A stretch of DNA of 35,595 nucleotides from an uncultured Clostridia bacterium (GTDB taxonomy: Bacteria > Bacillota > Clostridia > Christensenellales > Pumilibacteraceae), in assembly GCA_947581755.1 (NCBI GenBank), contig CANPVN010000015.1, forward strand, positions 1-35,595, written 5' to 3'. Of this stretch, positions 23,701-32,700 are shown piece after piece; the first letter of the stretch is position 1, and the number at the start of each line of letters is the position of its first letter. The notes beneath the pieces were generated by a model. That model did no database searches. It saw only the letters and a program-made list of their open reading frames with translations, and was not told the DNA's origin. Made by a program: the position numbers and the translations under genes.

Positions 23701-26580
23701 ATGCAAAACTTATCAATTCATTTTGATCATCCTTGGTTGCTTTTGGCGTTTATACCCGCGATTGCTCTTACTATCGTTACGTATTTTATGGTAGTCAAAA
23801 GGTACAGAAATACGCGTAACAAGATAATCTCCATTGTCTTACACTCTATAGTAATGACTCTTGCAATTCTTGTGCTTGCGGGTACTACCTTCCCTTATGA
23901 AATGAAAAATTCCGAGAACGAATTTATTCTTCTCGTGGATCTTTCGGAAACACAGTTCGAAGCGACGAAAGAGGATTTGATCGACGAAACGAATCCCACG
24001 ATGTACGACAGAGATTCTTTTGTGCAATCGATCATAGACGAGGCTTCTTATAACGGCATAAAGACGGGTATAGTGACTTTCGGATTCAATCAGAACTATA
24101 TCGCGCCTTTGACTTTCGATACCGAGGGTATGTTCGATACATATATGAGAAGTTCGGGATCCGATACTCCCGAGGGTATAGATACTTCGGCGTCGGATAT
24201 TGCGGCGGCGCTCCGATATACCGCTACGCTGTTCCAATATCCCAAGACGGCAAAGATATTGCTCATTACCGACGGCTACGAGACCGACGAGAACGCTCTT
24301 ACCGAGGTAAGAAACGTTGTCGCTCAGGGAATAACCGTCGATGTGGCTCAGTTCGATTCGGGATACAGCGACGACGGCGTTCAGTTAATGGATATCGAGG
24401 TTCCCTCGTATAATATAAGACCCAACGAGGAGTGTACTATCACGGTCGTTGTCCAGAGCATGACCGAACACGAAAATGTCTATCTTGACATTTACGACAA
24501 CGATGAACTTCTCGACCAAATTTCCGCCCCCGTCAATCTTGCGCGCGGCAACAATCGTTTCGACTACAGCATTTCTTTCGAAAACGAGGGTATGCACGAA
24601 CTTCGCGTAGAACTTACGATAGACGACCAAGGCGAATATGAATACAACAATAAATATTACAGATATATAAATCTTAAAATTCACGACAAGGTGCTTATTG
24701 TAGAGCATAGAGAGGGCGATTCCGAGCAGGTAGAGGAATTGCTTGCCGAACAATATCCCGAAGAGGGAATAAAGACTGTCAACGTCAAAAACGCTCCCGA
24801 CGATTTGCCCGACACGATAGGCGAACTTCAGGCGTTCGATCAGGTAATTCTGAACAATATTGCCAACGAGGATTTGCCCGAGTCTTTTGTCGCGCTTTTG
24901 CAGACTTATGTCCATGATGCGGGCGGCGGCTTGCTGACTTTGGGCGGCGACGGAGATACCGCGTTGGTAGGACCCAACGGACAGGAGAGCGAAGATCTTT
25001 CTCACGCATACAATCACCTTGATTTACACAACACCGATTTGGAAAAAATGTTGCCCATACAGGCGATAGATTATACGCCTCCCATCGGAGTCGTATTCGT
25101 CATGGACGTCTCGGGATCAATGGCAAACGCTCTCGAGTGGGCAAAGAGCGGCGCGATATCTTGTCTCGACGTTCTTAACCAGCGTGACTACGTCGGCGTC
25201 ATGACGCTCTCGGATACCTACACTTCGGATTTGCAGCTTACGAGTTGTACTTTGTCATCTTACATAAAAGAGAGGATCCGAGCCATCGGCGGTAATGGTT
25301 CCACATATTTCACACCCGCCGTATCGCACGCCGCCGAAGCGTTGAAGGCGGAGAGCAGAATAGACAAACGTCACATAGTCGTGGTTTCCGACGCGCAGTT
25401 CTTCGACGTCGAAAATGCGGTTGAGCTTGCAAAGTCTTATCCCGACGTCACCCTTTCGATAATAGGTACGAAGGAAGGATTCAATCAGGAAAATTCCGAT
25501 TTGATAACCGAAGCCTGGAGCGGAAAAACTTATACCGCGACAAGCGAGAACAACATGTTCGACCTTATGCGTGACGACCTCAAGGCTCCCACGATAACTC
25601 AGTACACACCCAAAGATTTCACACCCAACGTCAACAACAGCGTTTCGCCTTTGCTCAAAAACGTGGAATATAACTTAAACTCCAAGGCGATGACTTTCCA
25701 ACTCGGCGGATATTACGGCGTTCGCGCAAGATCGGGCGTGGATATAGTCGTTACGGGCGAGTACGAAGTACCCATCTATGCGCAGTGGAAGTACGGTTTG
25801 GGTAACGTCGGAAGTTTCATGTGCGATCTGTACGGTCATTGGTCGGGCGAGATGCTTTCGGATGCGAACGGACGAATGTTCATGCAGAACGTTGTCTCGG
25901 GATTGATGCCCGTAGGCGATATACGTCCCACGAGCATTATATTGAGTCTCAATCCCGATAGCGGAGCAGGCGACAAAAACGACGAGATGTATAAAGTCAA
26001 GTATAATTATTACAACTCGATGACGATATATACGACTTTGGAAGAGGGCGAGACCTTGAAGGGCGAGGTTATATATAACGACGAAGAGGGACAGCAACAT
26101 ACCATATCTTTGAACGCGATCGCGAACGAAGAAGAGGTAAATCCCGACTGTTACGTTATGTTGCCCATGAACGAGGACAACAACTTCTTAAAGACGGACT
26201 TCGTTACAAAAGACGGAGGTGTATATACCATTCGCGTTACCAAGCTCAACGCGCAAGGCGCAGAGGTAGACAGAGCCGAAGTATACAGATATTTCTCTTA
26301 CTCCACCGAATACGATTACAACAATACACAGACGGATCCCAAATTCTTCCTTACCGAAGTTGCAAATCGCGGCAGAGGCAGTGTCATAGAACTCAGGGAT
26401 CCTCAATCGGCGCTTACGACTTTCGTGACGGCATTCGACAGAGTGTTCGATCCCAGATGGTTATTCATGATCATTGCTATCGTATGCTTCTTGCTTGATA
26501 TAGCCGTGCGCAAGTTCAAGTTCAAGTGGATTCATGAAATCATACGCGAACGCAAAGAGCGCAAAGGAGTTCAGCAATGA
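23701..26580 (+). CDS. Membrane protein with two vWA-type domains and a GATase-like region
   Basis: 959 residues. Two N-terminal membrane helices (about 11-31 and 41-60). A first, degenerate vWA-like domain starts at ILLVDLSET (76-84). A middle part includes GGGLLTLGGDGD (about 405-416), as in the glutamine-amidotransferase-like fold often fused in these proteins. A second vWA has a canonical MIDAS DVSGS (469-473) with a later IGGNGSTYFTPA metal-site Thr. A C-terminal membrane helix (about 920-938) and a basic tail close the protein. SD AAAGGAGG, 14 bp after the BatA-like gene, and it overlaps the LRR gene by ATGA. Probably the outward-facing sensor or effector of the MoxR machine; its partner is unknown. 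Confidence 0.9.
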   Translation: MQNLSIHFDHPWLLLAFIPAIALTIVTYFMVVKRYRNTRNKIISIVLHSIVMTLAILVLAGTTFPYEMKNSENEFILLVDLSETQFEATKEDLIDETNPTMYDRDSFVQSIIDEASYNGIKTGIVTFGFNQNYIAPLTFDTEGMFDTYMRSSGSDTPEGIDTSASDIAAALRYTATLFQYPKTAKILLITDGYETDENALTEVRNVVAQGITVDVAQFDSGYSDDGVQLMDIEVPSYNIRPNEECTITVVVQSMTEHENVYLDIYDNDELLDQISAPVNLARGNNRFDYSISFENEGMHELRVELTIDDQGEYEYNNKYYRYINLKIHDKVLIVEHREGDSEQVEELLAEQYPEEGIKTVNVKNAPDDLPDTIGELQAFDQVILNNIANEDLPESFVALLQTYVHDAGGGLLTLGGDGDTALVGPNGQESEDLSHAYNHLDLHNTDLEKMLPIQAIDYTPPIGVVFVMDVSGSMANALEWAKSGAISCLDVLNQRDYVGVMTLSDTYTSDLQLTSCTLSSYIKERIRAIGGNGSTYFTPAVSHAAEALKAESRIDKRHIVVVSDAQFFDVENAVELAKSYPDVTLSIIGTKEGFNQENSDLITEAWSGKTYTATSENNMFDLMRDDLKAPTITQYTPKDFTPNVNNSVSPLLKNVEYNLNSKAMTFQLGGYYGVRARSGVDIVVTGEYEVPIYAQWKYGLGNVGSFMCDLYGHWSGEMLSDANGRMFMQNVVSGLMPVGDIRPTSIILSLNPDSGAGDKNDEMYKVKYNYYNSMTIYTTLEEGETLKGEVIYNDEEGQQHTISLNAIANEEEVNPDCYVMLPMNEDNNFLKTDFVTKDGGVYTIRVTKLNAQGAEVDRAEVYRYFSYSTEYDYNNTQTDPKFFLTEVANRGRGSVIELRDPQSALTTFVTAFDRVFDPRWLFMIIAIVCFLLDIAVRKFKFKWIHEIIRERKERKGVQQ

Positions 26581-29500
26581 AAAAAGCCAAGTTTATTTTA
26601 ACGCTATTACTGATTTTCGTTTTGGCCTTTCCCGTATCGGCTTGTAACGGAAAAAACAGATTGAACCTCACGAAGCCCGCGGGCATTACGATGGATTCCA
26701 ATTATGTTGTTTCTTGGTACGGCGTCACTCAAGCGCGTAAATATTCCATAGAAATAAGGAATGTGAACGACACTTCGGCGGAACTCGACGTCAGAGATAC
26801 ATACAGAACTTCTTTGGATCTCGCAAGACTCGCCGAGGGCGATTATGAACTGAGAATACGCGCCGTTGCGGGAGTCGCAATGGATGTGTTCTCGGAGTGG
26901 TCGGATACTTACGCATTCAGGCGCGATCACGAATCGGGTATGTTGTATTCTCCGATAAACGCAAACAGCGCGTATGCGGTAGTCGGAGCGGGTTCGCTCG
27001 AGGGCGACATAGTTATCGAGAGCGAATACAGACATAAGCCCGTAACGCAGATCGCGGCAGGCGCTTTCAAATCCAACAGAAAGTTGCAAAAGATAACCAT
27101 TCCCGACAGCATTACTTCGATAGGTTTCAATGCTTTCTGCGAATGTACGGCTCTTACCACTATAGATTTGCCCGATTCGATAGTTTCGATAGATTCATCG
27201 GCATTCTTAAGGTCGGGACTTACCGAAGTAACTCTTCCTCCCAACCTTACCGAAATTGCAGGCAGCGCGTTCTCTTATTGCGCTTCGCTCAAAACCGTAA
27301 ATTTCAACGATAAACTTTATCATATAGCAGCGTCCGCTTTCGAAGGCTGCACATCTCTTGACAATGTTGTGCTTCCCGATTCTCTCGAATTGATAAACCA
27401 AGGCGCATTCAACAGATGTACGGGGCTTAAAAACCTCTCTTTCGGCAGCGGTATACGAATTATATATACCGACGCTTTCAGAAACTGCGGACTTCAGAAC
27501 GTTTCTTTCAAGGAACTCGACAACGAATTGTCGATTTACATAAGTTCTTTCAGAAGCAATACCGAGCTTAAAGAGATCGTTATTCCCGAAGGAACCAATA
27601 TGATTTACACCTACGCATTCATGGGTTGCGAGAAACTCGAAAGGATAGTTATTCCCGAGTCCGTGACTGTCGTGGGTGAGGACGCCTTTACCAACACCAA
27701 GATGTACAACGATCAGGTGGAGGCTGCCGAAAAAGCGGCATATCCCGAAGGCGCGCCCGAGGACTCCGATAACGGCAGAGCCTTCATATATATAGGCGAC
27801 AAAGAAGAGGGAAAACGTTGGCTTGTCGATATAACCAAAGGAATGTTCGACAATCTCTATTGGGTGACCGACAACGCAAACCTCAACACGTCGAGAGAAG
27901 ATACAAAGTATATTCCAAACGAGACCGCTTTTGCGATCGACGACGATATATACGGCATTGCCGATATGGCTTTCTACAGAAGCGAAGAAGTCAAGGGTTG
28001 TCCCAATCTTTACGAATTTCACTTTCCCAAGGGAATAAAATATGTGGGCAATTATGCTTTCTCGTATTGCACCAGTCTTTACAGAATCAGAATGTTATAC
28101 GATGATTCGCTTAAAGCGTTGGGTACGGGAGCGTTCTATGTTTGCTCCAACCTCAATACCGTAATTTTCCTTAACGGACTCGAGGACATAGGCGCGTACG
28201 CTTTCTCGTATTGCACCTTGCTTGACAACGGAAACAATCCCGAGATGCTTACGCCTAAATCCGTAAGACACATCGGAGCTATGGCGTTCGGAAATACCGC
28301 AATGTGGAAGAAGGCGGAGGATGCGACGGAACCCGTAGAAAAATTGGTTATCGCAGGTAATTGGTTGGTAGGCTACGATCACAGAATGATAACCGACCAA
28401 ACCATGATGTTCTTTGCTTGGAATTTTGACGGCGAGCTTCCCGAAAATGTAATAGGTCTTTCGGACTACGCTCTTGCCGACAACGCAAAACTCGAAACAA
28501 TAAACCTTCTTAATGTACAATATATGGGAAGAAGCGCGTTCGTTAATTGTCAGAATCTCAGACAAGTGACGTTGAACAGAAGTCTTACCGAAATTCCTTT
28601 GTATACGTTCTTTAATTGCGCGTCTCTTCAGAGTATAGAACTTCCCACCACGCTGAGAGAAATAGGCGATTGCGCATTTACTCTTACGAGATTGACGGAG
28701 TTGAATCTTGCAGACACCGAAGTCGAATCGATAGGCGAGTTCTCGTTCTCGTTTATCACAAGTTTGCGCGACGTCACTCTTTCGGACAGAATGACGGAAA
28801 TTCCCCGTTATGCCTTCTATAGCTCGGGTCTTTTGCAAGTAACGATCCCCGATTCCGTGGAAGTAATAAGAGAAAGAGCCTTCGGTTTCACCTATCTCAT
28901 GTCGTTGGATTTGGGACAAGGCGTGCAGACTATCGAAAAATACGCATTCAAGGATTGCGCGGGACTCTATTCGGTAACCATTCCCGATACCGTAACTTCT
29001 ATCGGGGAATACGCCTTCGTCAGAAATACCAATCTCACAAAACTTAAATTGGGCAGCGGACTTAAGACGATAGGCACGGGAGCCTTCTCGTCTCTTACCG
29101 TTCTCGAGAGCGTGATCATTCCCGAAAATGTCGAATCGATAGGCGATTTTGCCTTTTGGAATTGTCCTTCGTTACAGTCGGTCGTTTTCGAGGGCACTCC
29201 CGAACATATGGGGGATTACGTATTCTTACTCGACAACAAAATGTCGATATATTCCGCTTTCGACAGCGAGATCTCGAAAGAGTGGAGTCTGGTATGGAAC
29301 CCCGGATACCGTCCTTTCCTTAACGGCGTAACTTTCCGAGACGACGAGGGCGGCAAGTATGTCTATTCTTTGGCGGTAGACAGCAGATATATCTCCAACA
29401 GATATGCCTTCTACGGCACTGCGAACCCCGTGCGAGAGGGCTACGACTTTGTGGGCTGGTCGACTACGGCGGGAGCGACTACTCCCAACGCCACCATTCA

Positions 29501-29714
29501 GTCGGTTGAGGACGGAACGACTCTGTACGCAATTTGGACGGAACACATCGAACCCGAACCCGACCCCGAGCCCGAGCCCGACCCCGAGCCCGAGCCCGAG
29601 CCCGACAATCCCTCGGGTCCCGAAGATCCTCAACCCGGTACGGGAACCGAGGAGAGCGATGATATAGCGGTTGCGCCCGACAGGTTGCCCGCCTTACCGT
29701 CGTTTATAGGCTGA
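26577..29714 (+). CDS. LRR_5 (BspA-like) surface lipoprotein with InlB repeat, 1045 aa
   Basis: Signal peptide with lipobox VSAC (Cys23). A fibronectin-like domain (about 30-115, SNYVVSWYGVTQARKYSIEI) is followed by a long BspA-type leucine-rich repeat array (about 150-910), e.g. CTALTTIDLPDSIVSID, interrupted near 380-460 by a non-repeat insertion. An InlB B-repeat (about 917-990; GYDFVGWSTT, TLYAIW) and a Glu-Pro-Asp repeat tail (EPEPDPEPEP) end the protein, with no LPxTG motif. Anchoring is through the lipid at the N-terminus. Its start overlaps the vWA gene by ATGA, which ties this surface protein to the MoxR machine. Paralogue of the 15437 gene. Confidence 0.92.
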   Translation: MKKAKFILTLLLIFVLAFPVSACNGKNRLNLTKPAGITMDSNYVVSWYGVTQARKYSIEIRNVNDTSAELDVRDTYRTSLDLARLAEGDYELRIRAVAGVAMDVFSEWSDTYAFRRDHESGMLYSPINANSAYAVVGAGSLEGDIVIESEYRHKPVTQIAAGAFKSNRKLQKITIPDSITSIGFNAFCECTALTTIDLPDSIVSIDSSAFLRSGLTEVTLPPNLTEIAGSAFSYCASLKTVNFNDKLYHIAASAFEGCTSLDNVVLPDSLELINQGAFNRCTGLKNLSFGSGIRIIYTDAFRNCGLQNVSFKELDNELSIYISSFRSNTELKEIVIPEGTNMIYTYAFMGCEKLERIVIPESVTVVGEDAFTNTKMYNDQVEAAEKAAYPEGAPEDSDNGRAFIYIGDKEEGKRWLVDITKGMFDNLYWVTDNANLNTSREDTKYIPNETAFAIDDDIYGIADMAFYRSEEVKGCPNLYEFHFPKGIKYVGNYAFSYCTSLYRIRMLYDDSLKALGTGAFYVCSNLNTVIFLNGLEDIGAYAFSYCTLLDNGNNPEMLTPKSVRHIGAMAFGNTAMWKKAEDATEPVEKLVIAGNWLVGYDHRMITDQTMMFFAWNFDGELPENVIGLSDYALADNAKLETINLLNVQYMGRSAFVNCQNLRQVTLNRSLTEIPLYTFFNCASLQSIELPTTLREIGDCAFTLTRLTELNLADTEVESIGEFSFSFITSLRDVTLSDRMTEIPRYAFYSSGLLQVTIPDSVEVIRERAFGFTYLMSLDLGQGVQTIEKYAFKDCAGLYSVTIPDTVTSIGEYAFVRNTNLTKLKLGSGLKTIGTGAFSSLTVLESVIIPENVESIGDFAFWNCPSLQSVVFEGTPEHMGDYVFLLDNKMSIYSAFDSEISKEWSLVWNPGYRPFLNGVTFRDDEGGKYVYSLAVDSRYISNRYAFYGTANPVREGYDFVGWSTTAGATTPNATIQSVEDGTTLYAIWTEHIEPEPDPEPEPDPEPEPEPDNPSGPEDPQPGTGTEESDDIAVAPDRLPALPSFIG
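29550..29606 (+). repeat. GAGCCC-type hexanucleotide tract (Glu-Pro coding)
   Basis: Nine and a half tandem units of GARCCC/GACCCC within the 1045-aa lipoprotein gene, encoding alternating Glu/Asp-Pro. A similar tract is at 34622-34663 in the next gene. Such tracts can slip, but all units are 6 bases, so the frame is kept. Confidence 0.75.
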
Positions 29715-29779
29715 AGATAAAATTGTATTTTTTCGTTTTTCACAGACGACTAAATAAAAATTAAAGAGGAGAAAAAAAA
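29715..29779. other. Spacer between the two large lipoprotein genes
   Basis: 65 bp, AT-rich. No stem with a T-run is visible, and no strong promoter is seen, so the 29780 gene is most simply read from the operon transcript. Confidence 0.5.
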
Positions 29780-32700
29780 ATGAAAAAACTCAGAAATTCG
29801 CTTTTGCTTGTCGTTGTTTTGCTGTTCGGAGTTTTTGGTATCTTTACCGCATGTAACGGCAACAAAGTTACCATTAATTTCGAGGTGAACGGCGGAGAGC
29901 AGATTGCAGCCGTGAGTGTGGAGAAAGACACCGAATATACTTTACCCACTCCCACAAGAAGCGGTTACAGCTTTGACGGATGGTTCACGACAAGTGACTG
30001 TTCCGGCGATCCTGTAGTCTCGATAGTAGCGAAAGAAGATTGTACCGTCTATGCAAAGTGGACTCAGCAATATACTTTGACTCTCGATGCGGGAAGCGGA
30101 AAGCTTTCTCAGACATCGTTGAGTTTGAAGGCGGGAGACAATCTTTACGAAGCGGTAAGAGACCTTGTTCCTTCGCCTGCAGACTCAGACCATAAGTTCG
30201 GCGCTTGGTTCAGGGGCAACACCGCATTGACCGAAGAGTCGGTCATGCCCGCCGAAGATCTTACCCTTACGGCAAGATATACCGTAAAATATGTAATTCA
30301 CGTTAACGAGCAGAACCTCGAAGGCGAAGGATACACCGCAGTTTCCGACATAGAAGGTTATGATTATGCGGGAGTTACTCCTTCCGTTGAAAAGACGGGA
30401 TTTACTCTCAATGCGGGCCATGACGGCACGGTGGCCGTAAAGGCGCTTTCCGATACCGCATCGCAGAACGTATTCACTCTTTTCTATGACAGAAATAACG
30501 TTCGTGTAACTTTCAACCCCAATTATCCCGAGAACGTTTCGGGAAACAGCCAAAGCGTAACAGAAAAGTTCGGTGCTTCCGTGGATTTTCCTCGTGATTT
30601 CGAGATCGACGGTTACGCGCTTATCGGTTGGAGCAAAGACAGAGCGGCAACCACGATAGATTACGAGTCCTCGTATATTTACGAATCTCTTTTCAATAAG
30701 GACGGAGTAAACGCGCCCGAATCGAGTTTTGTCATCGACAGCGACGTTGTAAACCTTTATGCGGTATGGGCAAAGGGTTATGTCGATTTGTTCGGCAGCA
30801 GCGACCTCATCTATTTCTTTGACAAGACCTCGAGCGATGTTTATCTTTATCGTCAGGGCACCTTCTTCAAGGGCGTTTGCACTAACGCAAACACGGGCGC
30901 TTTCAGATTTACGCCCACCGCAGACGTGCTTATCGAAGGCTTGCTTTACGAAGACACCTACTCCTTCTCCTATCGTGACGACAGCAGAAGAGAAATCTAT
31001 TATTTCTATCCCGGAACGGGCAACACCGTAAGCAGAGACACAACTCTCGAGTTGGACGCATACAGCGGCATAAAGTATACCGCGTTTGATGAAAACGGCA
31101 CTCCCGAGACTGCAAACGGTACATACAGAATAGACGAACAGGGCTATTGCATAGCATCTTTCGAAGTCGGCGGTCCCGAAGAAGTCTCGGGCAAAGAAAA
31201 CGTTACGATGTTGCTCGGAACGATATCCGGCGGAACTCACGCCTTCATGATAAGAAACGACGATGAGTTCGCTATGGGAACGATAAATCGTTTCGTGGAT
31301 CCCGACAGATATTACACGGGCGCATATCAGATCGTACTTAACGGTTTCGGAACGGCTTCTTTCAATACGGGTTCGCAGCAAGCGGCATTCCGTTACACTT
31401 TGGAAGGCGAAGTCTTGACGTTGTTCAACTCGGCGGGAAGTCCTTATCTCGTTGCTCACGTATTCAAGACGGAAACCATGTGGGGATATTATCTTTATTC
31501 CGAGACTTATGACGGAGTGTATACGATGGAGGACAAGTCCAACAGCGATACATTGACTTTGGACGGAATGTGCCAAGCCGTTTATAAGAAGGGCGATCAA
31601 GAGATCAAGGGATACTATATGTTGTATTCCACCACCCTCGGCGGCATATTGTGCGAAGTCACCGTTTCCGAAGATGAAACTTATTCGTTTATAATTCATA
31701 ATAACACCGAAACCATCACAGGCGGAGACGGCGCCGAAGATCAGGTTAAGATAACCAGAGTATTCAAACCCTCGAACAGCACTTATGCGGAATATGCTTT
31801 GCAGGATTCGCAATACAGATGGAAAATACCTCTGCTTGTTCTCGACGAGGACAAAGTCGGCGAAGCATATCTTTACGGCTGGTCCGATTATGTAAATTCT
31901 CAGGGCGTATTCGCAAGATTCGCAACTTTGACTTATGAGATCATCAAAGAGACGAACACCGCGGTATTTACGGTAACGAAATTCGATGACTCTGCTATAA
32001 AGGCAGGTAAAGAAGCGGGCAAAGAAAACGCTTCCTTCGGCGGATTCGAACTCGATAATTGCGGATTCGACGTTTCTCAGCTCGAGAGTTTTGTTTGCGG
32101 ACTTGTAGCAACCTCTAACGGTAACGCATTCGTTATCCATTCTTATAAGTTGAAGGATAGCGAGGACACCGCAATAGAGAAAAAGTACACCAACGAAAAA
32201 GAAGAAACTCTTACGCTCGTTGCGGGATTTGCTTTCTATGATTTCCAATCCGAGAACGAAGAAGGCGAGACAGTCAAGGCAAGATTGGTAGGTCAGTATC
32301 AAATCAATGAAACTACCCTCAGAATGACTGTTTCATACATTGTTCTCAACGGAGTTTTGGAGGCGCGCAGCGGTTACCTCTATTTCGAACTTGACGAAGA
32401 AAATTCCAAGTTCACGTATCTTGCCGAGTTGTATGGTATCTTGTACTCCATAACAAGCGACGGCGCTACGGACAGAACAAAATCTTTGAACTTCGACGGT
32501 AAGGGCGGCGTTGTTTATACCGACGGCGAAAACACTTACACGGGTACTTACAAACTTTCGGAAGAGACCTCGTACTTCGGTTCCAACTATTATACCTTTA
32601 CCGAGAACGGAGAAGGCGGAAAGACTTTCAACTTTATGTTGTATTCCTCGAGCAGTTCTTCCTTCTTTGTAATATACGATGAAAACATGAGGGGCGTTTA

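Noticed and set aside
30185..32302. 705-codon frame antisense to the giant lipoprotein gene
   Set aside because: Long antisense frames arise here from biased codon use in the sense gene. The translation shows no signal or domain, and no SD is evident.
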